In this document: piece by piece, positions 26,681-34,922 of the stretch
Numbering within the stretch: position 1 is the stretch's first letter
Layout: each line of letters begins with the position of its first letter
NCBI GenBank assembly: GCA_015490195.1
Contig: WFYG01000017.1
Span: forward strand, 1 to 43,540
Direction of reading: 5' to 3'
Source of the DNA: Thermovibrio sp.
Lineage (GTDB): Bacteria > Aquificota > Aquificia > Desulfurobacteriales > Desulfurobacteriaceae
Length of the DNA: 43,540 nucleotides
The notes under the pieces: generated by a model
Databases searched by the model: none
What the model was told of the DNA's origin: nothing
Seen by the model: the letters and a program-made list of their open reading frames with translations, nothing else
Translations under genes and position numbers: made by a program

Positions 26681-26764
26681 ATCAACAAAAACCAACAAAT
26701 TTCAACTTGGGAAGTTTCTTGAATTTACTTTTCAAATCAGAAGACCCTTTTAGGCAAGTATCCT

Positions 26765-27175
26765 GCCAAAATCCCTTCAACTTTTCAGGGCATTTCAAGT
26801 GGAGGGTGGTTTACTTTAGAGAACCCTGTGTTACCGAGCTCGTCGCAATCCCTTCACTTTTTCAGGGCATTTCAAGTACTATAAGTGCGAAATTCCCTTC
26901 TACTGCACAATCTTGTCGCAATCCCTTCACTTTTTCAGGGCATTTCAAGTATTTTATCTTCAAAGAAAAACAAGAAATGAGGGAAAGTCGCAATCCCTTC
27001 ACTTTTTCAGGGCATTTCAAGAGTTAACAGAGGAGTCAATTGTAGATGAAGAGGAAGAGATTATTTCAGTCGCAATCCCTTCACTTTTTCAGGGCATTTC
27101 AAGTCTCAAAGAATCAAGAAAAATTTATGTAGTTTGTATTGTCGCAATCCCTTCACTTTTTCAGGGCATTTCAAG
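26765..27175 (-). CRISPR. Six-repeat CRISPR array without adjacent cas genes
   Basis: Five identical 35-base repeats start at 26842, 26915, 26987, 27069 and 27141; a sixth at 26765 has five mismatches. In minus-strand sense the repeat begins CTTGAAATGCCC, has the short stem CCCT/AGGG around GAAAAAGTGA, and ends GGGATTGCGAC, resembling the 8-base ATTGnnAC-type crRNA handles of type I/III systems. Spacers are 42, 38, 37, 47 and 37 bases. The decayed repeat at the low-coordinate end marks the trailer, so the leader and the promoter should lie at 27176 and above. No cas gene is in the window, so it depends on Cas proteins encoded elsewhere or is inactive. Confidence 0.95.
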
Positions 27176-28018
27176 AGTACCTATTCATAACTCATTGAAA
27201 TAACTGGTATTCATTTTCAAACAAAAAGTAATACCCTTGTGCTTCAAGGGCTTTTACATTCTCGGCAGATTCACCCTTTTGAAGGGATTCCCTATTCAGT
27301 TTTCAAGGAACTTTATTTAGAATGATATACCATTCTACCTGACCAAGTCAAGTTCTATTGAACACCATTCATAAATGAAAGTTCCACTTTAATAAACCTT
27401 AATCTGAAAAACTCCATTGAGCTTTAAAACTATTAGTTATGAAGATTTTAGAAGTTATAACCAGATTATTAGTCCAATTTTTCTGAAAAGCTTTAAATAC
27501 TGAAGACCTTTAAGTCATATACTTAAGGTAAATATTACTTAATAAAAAAGAGCGTAACTGCTGCATAAAGGCAGCTTGAAAATTTAGAGGATTTTAGAAC
27601 AGACTTAAAACATTCGTTAAATCCGAGTTAAATACTCATACAGAAAACCTAAACCTACTTATATTTGCCAAAATTTTGTTTCAGTTCAACATAACTTATA
27701 TTTATCTAATAAAATTAGAATATCCAAATACCGGGTCTTTTTAAAATTTGCCGATTTTTCAGATTAAACAAAATTTAAAAAGAAAATACCAGCATTTTGC
27801 CATCTTTTATATAAAATTAGCAAGAGAAATGCAGTTCATACTAAATTCCAGGCTGAAAATTCCAAAACTTCTTTACCTGTATTGGAGAACTTTCGATTAA
27901 CTTCTTCTAAAAACACCACAATGTAACCGGCCGTTTCTAAAAATAGAACATAAAGAAATGCTTAAAACTGAATCTATACATAGGCAAAGCGGCCTCTCAG
28001 AGGGAGGCCGCAGAGAAG
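27176..28018. other. AT-rich gene-free region, probable CRISPR leader plus unassigned DNA
   Basis: 843 bases with no credible reading frame on either strand and strongly AT-rich. The part next to the array is expected to be the leader. Small hairpins are visible: CCCTTG/CAAGGG (27234-27250) and CCCTT/AAGGG around TTG (near 27274-27286). No further CRISPR repeat, tRNA or recognised gene remnant was found; the right end is the gltB terminator. Confidence 0.5.
27980..28011 (-). terminator. Terminator after gltB
   Basis: GCGGCCTC (27989-27996) and GAGGCCGC (28004-28011) form a perfect 8-bp stem with a 7-base loop, 8 bp after the gltB stop; on the minus strand it is followed by TTTGCC, a short T-run. 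Confidence 0.7.
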
Positions 28019-31000
28019 TTAGTCTGGAAGTTTGTCAAATCCTGAAAGTTTAATTTCAAGCTCTTTAACGCCAATAGGAACTATTTTCCTGAGTGATTCT
28101 AAGAGAGCTCTATCTTCAAGAATTCTCGCTGCAGTTTGGCTCTTTGTAAACTTGTAGTGTTTTGAAAGGAGAGACTTCAGAACGTCATAATCTCTCGGCT
28201 CAAGGCGCCTTACCTCTACGTAGTCTCTGTTTATCTTCTCCTCTATTTCAGGGTCTAAAACGAAAGCTGTTCCTCCGGTCATTCCGGCTCCAAAGTTCTT
28301 TCCAACACTTCCAAGGATTACAACAATTCCCCGAACCATGTACTCGCAGGCGTGCTGTCCGGCTCCCTCTACAACGGCTATGGCTCCGCTGTTCCTTACT
28401 GCAAACCTCTCTCCTACTACTCCGCTGGCAAAGAGAGCTCCCCCTGTAGCTCCGTAAAGTATGGTGTTTCCGGCTATAACGTTTTCTGTAGGCTTTCCTC
28501 TAAACTCCTCAGGAAACCTTAGAACTATCGTTCCACCGCCTAATCCTTTACCAACGTAGTCGTTGGCCTCTCCAACAACCTCTAAGAGAACACCTCTTGA
28601 TATAAAGGCTCCAAAGCTCTGGCCGGCAACTCCTCTAAACCTTAGGTGAACAAGGTTTTCAGGAAGCCCGTCCTTCCCGAACAGGTTGACTATGTGGTAA
28701 GCAAGTGAAACTCCAACGCTCCTGTCTGTGTTTTTAATCGGGTATTCCTTGAAGAACTTCTCTCCTTTCTTAAGGTGTGGAAGAACGTCTTCTACTATCT
28801 GGTCGTTGAGCTTTGATTCAACAGGGTTGTAGGGTAGTTCCTTCCTCTTAAGCCTGTAAACAGGGTTTTTGACTATGGCTGAAAGGTCTAACTTCCTTGC
28901 AAGGGGGTATTTCTCAAGGAGCTCCCTGTTCTCCTCAAGCAGATCGTAACGACCGATTATCTCGTCTAAGCTCCTGTATCCCATCTGTGCCAGAATCCTG
29001 CGGATATCCTCGGCAAGGAGCTTGAAGTAGTTGACTACCGTCTCAACGGCTCCTCTGAAACGTTTGATTCTGGCCTCATCCTGAGTTGCAATTCCAACGG
29101 GACAGCGGTTCGTGTGGCAGTCTCTGTCCATAACGCAGCCTTCGGCAATCATTGCTGCTGTTCCAAATCCAAACTCCTCTGCCCCCATAAGGGCGGCAAT
29201 AACAACGTCTCTTCCAACTTTAAAACCGCCGTCTACCCGTAAGGCTACGCTCTCTCTCAGCTCGTTGTTTATAAGCTCCCTCTGGGTTTCAGAAAGACCA
29301 ATCTCCCAGGGAAGGCCTGCTCCTTTAATAGATGAGAGTGGAGAAGCCCCCGTTCCGCCGGAAGCTCCGCTAACCTGAACTATGTCTGCCTTTGCCTTTG
29401 CAACTCCGCAGGCAACGGTTCCAACGCCAACTTCAGAAACAAGCTTTACGGCAATTCTTGCTTTTGGGTTGGCGAGCTTCAGGTCGTAGATGAGCTGGGC
29501 AAGGTCTTCTATAGAGTAAATGTCGTGGTGGGGAGGAGGTGAGATGAGAGCAACGCCGGGAACTGAGAACCTTAAAGAGGCGATATAGGGAGTAACTTTG
29601 TGGCCGGGAAGGTGGCCTCCCTCTCCGGGCTTTGCTCCCTGGGCAATTTTTATCTCTATCTCCTCGGCAGATGCAAGGTAAGCAGGAGTTACGCCGAAAC
29701 GGCCTGAAGCAACCTGCTTAATCTTGCTGTTCCTGATTGTTCCATATCTTTCAGGGTCTTCTCCGCCCTCTCCGGAACAGCTCTTGCTTCCCAAGATGTT
29801 CATAGCCTCAGCTATTACCTCGTGGGCGATTTTAGAGAGAGCTCCCACAGACATCCCCGGAACCATAAGCCTCTTAACAATTGACTCAACGGGTTCAACC
29901 TCTTCAATCGGTATCGGTTCCCTATCAGACTTAATCTTCAGCAAATCCCTTATGTAAACCGGCCTTTCATTAACCGCCTCAACAACTTCCTTAAAGTCTT
30001 CATACTTTCCGCTCTTCGCCGCTTTGAAAATTCCGCGAACAACTTTCGGGCTCCAGGAGTGGTAGATACCGCCGGGGCGGAAGCGGAGCTCCCCTGAAGG
30101 CTCTGGCCCTGATTTTTCTTCAGCCAACTTAACTCTTTCCCTTACAACTGCTTCAATCTCCTCAAGCCCAATTCCGCCAATTGGAGAAGCCGTGTGGGGG
30201 AAGTACTCATCAACAACCTCTTTTCCAATCCCTACAATGTCAAAGAGGTGTGAGCGGTGGTAAGAGGAGATAACCGAGATTCCCATCTTAGACATAATCT
30301 TTAAAAGACCTGCGTTTATGGCCCCTTTATAGTTCCTCTCAAGTTCTCTGTAAGGTTTGTTAAGCTCTACCTCGTTAGCCTTTAAGTATTCAAAAACTAA
30401 GTAAGGGTAAACACCGGAAGCTCCAAAGGCCACAAGTGCGGCAGTCTGGTGGGTATCCCTTACCTCTCCGGTTTCAACAATTATTGAAACTTTATGCAGG
30501 AGCTTTTCCCTCTCTAAAAAGGCGCAGAGGCCTGAAACTGCAAGGAGGGAAGGAATCGGGTATTTAATGTCTCTGTCTGAAAGAATCACTATCTCAACGT
30601 CTTCTTCCTCTATCGCCCTTTTTACAGAGTTAAATAGGTTCTCAAGCCCCTCTTTAAGGGAGTTTTCAAACTCCATCTTGAAAGTTTTAACCCGAACGAA
30701 AGAGGTGTTTTTAATCTCCTCAAACTCAGTTGGAGTGAGGAGGGGAGAGTCTATCTCTATTCTCCGCTTGAGCTTTCCGGAGAGGTCAAGGAAGTTTACT
30801 TTTGAGCCGAGCCTCAGCTTAAGGCTCATAACAGCCTTTTCTCTTATGGGGTCAATGGGAGGGTTTGTAACCTGGGCAAACCTCTGCTTGAAGTGGCGAA
30901 AGAGGAGGTAAGGCCTGTCTAAAAGATTTGGAAGGGGAGTATCGTCTCCCATTGAGAAGACGGGCTCTTTACCCATTTCGGCCATGTATTCAACAACTTC

Positions 31001-32353
31001 TTCAAGGTCTTCAGTTGAGTAGCAGAACTTAACCAGCTCTTTAAAGAGGTTATCTGAAGGCTCAGGCTCAACGTAGTTTTCTCTTTTCAACCTGTAAAGC
31101 TTCCTGCGAACTTCCTTTTCAACTAAGAACTTATCGGCAATTTCCCTTAGAACCTCAGAGTTCTCCTTAATTTCGTCGCTTTCCGTATCTACAACGAAAA
31201 TCTCTCCCGGCATGAGGCGGCCAAAGTGAGAGACTTCACTTTCTGGAATATCAACCATTCCGACTTCAGAGCCAAAAACCACTAAACCGCTCTCTGTAAC
31301 AACGTATCTGGCGGGGCGAAGGCCGTTCCTGTCAAGCTTTCCGCCAACCACTTTTCCGTCTGTAAAGGCTATCGCTGCAGGGCCGTCCCACGGTTTCATT
31401 AAAAGGGAGGCGTACTCAAAGAAAGCCCTTTCTTCGTCTGTTATGTGGTCTAAGAGCTCGTAGGCCGGCGGAACTAAGAGGGTTATTGCAGTTGCAGGGT
31501 CAACTCCGCAGATAACTAAAAGCTCAAAGACTCTGTCTAAAGAGGCTGAGTCGCTTTCAGTGAACTCAACTAAGGGAAGAACCTCTTTTATCCTCTCTCC
31601 GAGAACGGGAGAGGAGAGAATGGGCTCAATGGCCTTAATAAAGTTCCTGTTTGCAGTAATTGTGTTTATCTCTCCGTTGTGGGCTATGAGCCTTAAGGGC
31701 TGTGCAAGTCTCCACTCCGGGTTTGTGTTTGTTGAGTAGCGCTGGTGGAAGATGGCTATTGATGAGGAGAGCTCTTCGTTTTGAAGGTCTAAAAAGAAGT
31801 TTCTAAGGTCTGGAGCTAAGAGCATTCCCTTGTAGGCAACAAGGTCTGAAGAGAGGGAGACGACGTAGTTTTCAGAGTGGAGCTCCGCCAGTCTCTTTTC
31901 CAGTTTTCTCCTTAATAAGTAGGTCTCAACCCTGTCTCCCACCGGAGCAATTACCTGGTAGAAGGCCGGCATTGAACGCCTTGCAATTTCGCCACACTGG
32001 GTTGTATCAACGGGGACTTCCCTTAAAACGGCATCTCCGAGGGTTTCCTTAACTTCACTCTCTATGATAGAGAGAGCTCCGTCAACGTCTCCCTTCAGGA
32101 AAAAGGTTCCAACTGTAACTTTTTCAGCCTCAAAATCTCCCCTTATTTTCTTTGCCTCTTTGATGAAAAACTGGTGGGGAACCTGAAAGAGAATTCCTGA
32201 ACCATCTCCCGTTCTTCCGTCTGCTAAGGCGGCTCCCCTGTGGGTAAGGTTAGCAACAGCCTTTAATCCTTTATCTATTATCTCGTAGCTCTTTTCTCCG
32301 TTAACCGAGGCTATGAATCCAACACCGCAGGAGTCTTTGTGTCTATAAACCAT
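28019..32353 (-). CDS. gltB: Glutamate synthase large subunit
   Basis: 1444 codons. The N-terminal glutaminase domain starts almost directly with the nucleophile Cys9 in KDSCGVGFIA, so the propeptide would be only eight residues. The FMN-binding synthase domain has GEGGEDPERYGTIRNSKIKQ, cut here to its core, and the [3Fe-4S] site CVMDRDCHTNRCPVG near residue 1070-1085; the C-terminal GXGXG beta-helix (GGGTIVLRF, NTILYGATGG, GMTGG) is complete. It makes two glutamates from glutamine and 2-oxoglutarate. The small subunit gltD is not in the window. It should assimilate ammonium formed by the nitrate pathway. Confidence 0.97.
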   Translation of the reverse strand: MVYRHKDSCGVGFIASVNGEKSYEIIDKGLKAVANLTHRGAALADGRTGDGSGILFQVPHQFFIKEAKKIRGDFEAEKVTVGTFFLKGDVDGALSIIESEVKETLGDAVLREVPVDTTQCGEIARRSMPAFYQVIAPVGDRVETYLLRRKLEKRLAELHSENYVVSLSSDLVAYKGMLLAPDLRNFFLDLQNEELSSSIAIFHQRYSTNTNPEWRLAQPLRLIAHNGEINTITANRNFIKAIEPILSSPVLGERIKEVLPLVEFTESDSASLDRVFELLVICGVDPATAITLLVPPAYELLDHITDEERAFFEYASLLMKPWDGPAAIAFTDGKVVGGKLDRNGLRPARYVVTESGLVVFGSEVGMVDIPESEVSHFGRLMPGEIFVVDTESDEIKENSEVLREIADKFLVEKEVRRKLYRLKRENYVEPEPSDNLFKELVKFCYSTEDLEEVVEYMAEMGKEPVFSMGDDTPLPNLLDRPYLLFRHFKQRFAQVTNPPIDPIREKAVMSLKLRLGSKVNFLDLSGKLKRRIEIDSPLLTPTEFEEIKNTSFVRVKTFKMEFENSLKEGLENLFNSVKRAIEEEDVEIVILSDRDIKYPIPSLLAVSGLCAFLEREKLLHKVSIIVETGEVRDTHQTAALVAFGASGVYPYLVFEYLKANEVELNKPYRELERNYKGAINAGLLKIMSKMGISVISSYHRSHLFDIVGIGKEVVDEYFPHTASPIGGIGLEEIEAVVRERVKLAEEKSGPEPSGELRFRPGGIYHSWSPKVVRGIFKAAKSGKYEDFKEVVEAVNERPVYIRDLLKIKSDREPIPIEEVEPVESIVKRLMVPGMSVGALSKIAHEVIAEAMNILGSKSCSGEGGEDPERYGTIRNSKIKQVASGRFGVTPAYLASAEEIEIKIAQGAKPGEGGHLPGHKVTPYIASLRFSVPGVALISPPPHHDIYSIEDLAQLIYDLKLANPKARIAVKLVSEVGVGTVACGVAKAKADIVQVSGASGGTGASPLSSIKGAGLPWEIGLSETQRELINNELRESVALRVDGGFKVGRDVVIAALMGAEEFGFGTAAMIAEGCVMDRDCHTNRCPVGIATQDEARIKRFRGAVETVVNYFKLLAEDIRRILAQMGYRSLDEIIGRYDLLEENRELLEKYPLARKLDLSAIVKNPVYRLKRKELPYNPVESKLNDQIVEDVLPHLKKGEKFFKEYPIKNTDRSVGVSLAYHIVNLFGKDGLPENLVHLRFRGVAGQSFGAFISRGVLLEVVGEANDYVGKGLGGGTIVLRFPEEFRGKPTENVIAGNTILYGATGGALFASGVVGERFAVRNSGAIAVVEGAGQHACEYMVRGIVVILGSVGKNFGAGMTGGTAFVLDPEIEEKINRDYVEVRRLEPRDYDVLKSLLSKHYKFTKSQTAARILEDRALLESLRKIVPIGVKELEIKLSGFDKLPD

Positions 32354-32377
32354 TGTCTCTCCTCTCTTAAAGCTGAT

Positions 32378-32980
32378 TTATTGAGAATCAATTCTATCAA
32401 AGCGGAAAATGTACTTGCCTTTAGGTGAAACAACATCTTCAAGGCCAACGTAAACAGTATCTCCAACTCTCTCTTTTCTATACTCTGAAGAGGGGTAGAA
32501 GAGGTATTTAGGTTTTGTCATTTCCAGAACTTCCCTGAAAACCGGCCTTTCTGGAGAGTCTGCAATAACTAAAAAGTCAAGCCTTTCAAGTCCTGAACGT
32601 TTAAAGAGCTCTATTAGAGCTTCAACGTCTTCCCTGAACACTGCGTTCTGCTTGCTCTTTCCGATTTTCCCTTTAATCTTCACCCACTCAGCCCTTGTGA
32701 ACTTTGCAGTTGACGGGTTGTAAACGCCGCTGATCCCGCTAAATGAAAGCCCCTCTTTTGTTCTGAAAAGACGGGAAAGAAAATCAGTACCGGAAGATTT
32801 ACTTAAAACGTCAAGGTTATCACTTCTCCCTCTACAGTAGAACCAGGTTCTGGAAATCTTCACAGGCTCTTCAAAGTTATGAGGACCAATGGTAATAACG
32901 ATGTCTGGCTGAGAAACCTCTACAAGTCCGGTAAACCTTTCAACCGCTCCCTTTACAGGACCCAAAATCAATATCTCCAT
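32378..32980 (-). CDS. Degenerate calcineurin-like phosphoesterase-fold protein
   Basis: 200 codons. The layout MEILILGPVKGAVERF, DIVITIGPHN, WFYCRGRSDN, GLSFSGISGVYN resembles the 'GDxHG...GN...GNND...G' strands of metallophosphoesterases, most like the lariat-debranching/CWF19 N-terminal domain, but the usual metal ligands Asp and His are replaced (GPVKG, IGPHN). It is probably not a phosphatase. The assignment is structural guesswork from the pattern. It lies 24 bp upstream of gltB and is likely cotranscribed with it. Confidence 0.4.
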   Translation of the reverse strand: MEILILGPVKGAVERFTGLVEVSQPDIVITIGPHNFEEPVKISRTWFYCRGRSDNLDVLSKSSGTDFLSRLFRTKEGLSFSGISGVYNPSTAKFTRAEWVKIKGKIGKSKQNAVFREDVEALIELFKRSGLERLDFLVIADSPERPVFREVLEMTKPKYLFYPSSEYRKERVGDTVYVGLEDVVSPKGKYIFRFDRIDSQ

Positions 32981-33010
32981 AGTTCACTCCCCTGCTGTTT
33001 AGGGTGGAAA

Positions 33011-33016
33011 ATTATA
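33011..33016 (-). promoter_or_regulatory. Possible -10 element of the gltB-side operon
   Basis: TATAAT on the minus strand about 30 bases before the start of the phosphoesterase-like gene. No good -35 is seen at 17-18 bases. Its upstream part would overlap the -35 of the divergent tRNA promoter. Confidence 0.35.
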
Positions 33017-33026
33017 TCTGAACCAC

Positions 33027-33056
33027 TTGACACCATCTCAGCTTCTCCTATATTAT
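33027..33056 (+). promoter_or_regulatory. Promoter of the tRNA operon
   Basis: Perfect -35 TTGACA (33027-33032), an 18-base spacer and TATTAT (33051-33056), placing the start about 10 bases before the tRNA-Thr gene. Confidence 0.85.
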
Positions 33057-33072
33057 TCACCGTCCACAATGT

Positions 33073-33149
33073 GCCGGCTTAGCTCAGCTGGCTAGAGCGG
33101 GTGACTTGTAATCACCAGGTCGGGGGTTCGACTCCCTCAGCCGGCACCA
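33073..33149 (+). tRNA. tRNA-Thr (anticodon TGT)
   Basis: 77 bases with encoded CCA. Acceptor GCCGGCT pairs with AGCCGGC; anticodon arm GGTGA CTTGTAA TCACC reads TGT; T arm GGGGGTTCGACTCCC. First of three tRNAs behind one promoter. Confidence 0.97.
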
Positions 33150-33154
33150 TACGT

Positions 33155-33240
33155 GGAGGGGTGGCCGAGTGGTCAAAGGCAGCGGACTGTAAATCCGCCG
33201 GCTTACGCCTACGCAGGTTCGAATCCTGCCCCCTCCACCA
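33155..33240 (+). tRNA. tRNA-Tyr (anticodon GTA)
   Basis: 86 bases with encoded CCA and a long variable arm, as expected for a class II bacterial tRNA-Tyr. Acceptor GGAGGGG pairs with CCCCTCC; anticodon arm GCGGA CTGTAAA TCCGC reads GTA. Confidence 0.97.
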
Positions 33241-33244
33241 CTGA

Positions 33245-33321
33245 CGCGGGGTAGAGCAGTCTGGTAGCTCGCCGGGCTCATAACCCGGAGGTCGCGGGTT
33301 CAAATCCCGCCCCCGCAACCA
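33245..33321 (+). tRNA. Initiator tRNA-fMet (anticodon CAT)
   Basis: 77 bases with encoded CCA. The first acceptor position is C opposed by A (CGCGGGG against CCCCGCA), the mismatch that marks initiator tRNA, and the anticodon stem has the three G-C pairs (CCGGG CTCATAA CCCGG). The recombinase gene on the other strand ends inside this tRNA, which is probably the attachment site of the element to the right. Confidence 0.96.
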
Positions 33322-34810
33322 ATCCTATTTTTCTATTGAAAGCACAAAGCGGGTTCTTAAACACAAACTCCACCCAGTAAGTTCCCTCTATTTCAGGGTC
33401 CTCAACAACCTTTATCTCTTTTAAAACTTTCTCAATAATACTTCTGCCCTCTCTAATGTCCATTGTCAGAACTCTATCCATCTGCTCTATCAGTAAATCA
33501 ATTACAGAATCGTCAATATCCACAAAATCAACGTCACTAATGGATGCAAGCTGCAGTCTTAACCTATCAATTTCCTCTTCATAGTCTCTTATCTGCTTTG
33601 CAACTGTTTTACTTGGAACATCATTGAACACCTCAAGTGCTTTCTCAAGTTTTTCTTCCAGTTTCTCTATGTCCCGTTTAATCTCTTCTGCCGTTCTTTT
33701 CGGAGAAAACTCCCTTTTCAGGAATTTCTCAAGTTCTTCTTTAAATTTGTACTTGTTTTCCTTGAGGTAAGACTTAATAGCATTAACGGCAAGTTTATTG
33801 AGCATACGCTCATTTATGAGAATACTGGCATCGCAGTAGCCGTTTATCACTCCAGAACACTTAAAAGAGGCTCTTGTAGCCTTAATGAAGTTGGAACCGC
33901 ACTTGGCACACTTGATAAATCCACCAAGAAGAGTTGTGTAACCTACTCCCTTACCTTTCCTCTGAACTCTACTCCTGCGTTCTCTTATTCTTTGACACTC
34001 TTCCCAGACTTCAGGATTTACAATCTGGAGATCTGGACGTTCTAACCTAACCCATTGCTCAGGAGGATTGGGAATCTTTTTTCTCTTAGAAAACCCTGGA
34101 ATTTTCTTATACTGAGCCTTGTTCCAGACAAACTCTCCCTTGTAAAGCTCATTGATAAGAATTTCTCTTACTGCATTATGAGTCCACCTTGTCCCCCTCG
34201 GAGCTGGAATACCTTCTCTGTTCAACAACTGAGTAATGTATTTGTAACCGTAACCCTGTCTGTAGAGTTCATAGATCCTCCTTACAACCTTAGCCTCTTT
34301 TTCATCTATCTTTAGTTCTCCGTCCTCAAGCCTGTAGCCGTAGCGGGGAGCCATTACAGCCTTCCCCGAAAGGAGACGACCGTAAAGCCCCCGCCAGGTA
34401 TTTTTACGAACGCTCTCTATATACTGCTCATCGGCTATACCATAGGCAGAAAAAAGTAGCTCAAAGTTTTCATTCTCCGTTGATATTCCCTGAGAAACAA
34501 ATATGATCTTTACTCCGTACAGATACACCAACTCCCTTGCCATAATTTTCAGCTCGGCAGTATCCCTGCTGATCCGACTCGTGTGATGAACCAGAAGATA
34601 TTCAATCCGGTTTTCCTTTATGTAATCAAGAAGAGCCTTGTACCCCGGACGGTCTGGACTGTAGCCAGACTCTTCTATGTCAAAGAAGACAGCAACAATA
34701 TCTATTCCTCTCTGTTCAGCCTCAACCTGGCAAATCAGAACCTGATCCTTTATGCTCTTCCTGTCCTGCTTCGGAGTTGAATACCTTGCGTAGATTACTC
34801 CTCTTTTCAT
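33278..34810 (-). CDS. Large serine recombinase (integrase of the element)
   Basis: 510 codons, AGGAGG before the ATG. The N-terminal resolvase domain has the catalytic Ser11 in IYARYSTPKQ and the Arg pair HTSRISRD (Arg79, Arg82). The recombinase domain follows (GYRLEDGELKIDEKEAKVV, cut at its core, and YKYITQLLNREGIPAPRG), then a zinc ribbon CAKCGSNF...KCSG...YCDAS and a long coiled coil (about residues 380-430). These are the parts of a large serine integrase. The last 11 residues, GAGFEPATSGL, are translated from the antisense strand of tRNA-fMet, so the gene runs into the host tRNA. Confidence 0.95.
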   Translation of the reverse strand: MKRGVIYARYSTPKQDRKSIKDQVLICQVEAEQRGIDIVAVFFDIEESGYSPDRPGYKALLDYIKENRIEYLLVHHTSRISRDTAELKIMARELVYLYGVKIIFVSQGISTENENFELLFSAYGIADEQYIESVRKNTWRGLYGRLLSGKAVMAPRYGYRLEDGELKIDEKEAKVVRRIYELYRQGYGYKYITQLLNREGIPAPRGTRWTHNAVREILINELYKGEFVWNKAQYKKIPGFSKRKKIPNPPEQWVRLERPDLQIVNPEVWEECQRIRERRSRVQRKGKGVGYTTLLGGFIKCAKCGSNFIKATRASFKCSGVINGYCDASILINERMLNKLAVNAIKSYLKENKYKFKEELEKFLKREFSPKRTAEEIKRDIEKLEEKLEKALEVFNDVPSKTVAKQIRDYEEEIDRLRLQLASISDVDFVDIDDSVIDLLIEQMDRVLTMDIREGRSIIEKVLKEIKVVEDPEIEGTYWVEFVFKNPLCAFNRKIGLVAGAGFEPATSGL

Positions 34811-34922
34811 AGTTCCTCCTGATAACTATTTTCTTACCAACCTTCTCTATTTCAACGTTACCGTCTCGTTCAAGAACACGCAAGTACTCAACACACAGTT
34901 TGGCGATAGCATGAATTAACAT
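34722..34922 (-). CDS. Small hypothetical protein between polyprotein and recombinase
   Basis: 66 codons. GGAGGGGGAACC stands directly before the ATG, and the start overlaps the polyprotein stop (ATGTTAA), so coupled translation is likely. The first 40 residues (MLIHAIAKLCVEYLRVLERD, then VEIEKVGKKIVIRRNYEK) could form a helix followed by a beta hairpin; the rest overlaps the recombinase start by 89 bp in another frame and is of low complexity. It may be a small regulator or excision factor, but no family is recognised. Confidence 0.5.
   Translation of the reverse strand: MLIHAIAKLCVEYLRVLERDGNVEIEKVGKKIVIRRNYEKRSNLRKVFNSEAGQEEHKGSGSDLPG

Noticed and set aside
26707-27203. Open frames of 96-106 codons over the CRISPR array
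   Set aside because: They encode repeated peptides only because the 35-base repeats are translated; no ribosome site and no protein family.
27281-27289. GAAGGGATT in the CRISPR flank as an anti-repeat (tracrRNA-like)
   Set aside because: Only nine bases match the repeat and no type II gene is present; chance is likely in this region.
33084-33318. Minus-strand open frames of 65-68 codons across the tRNA genes
   Set aside because: They are antisense translations of three conserved tRNAs, a well-known annotation artefact.
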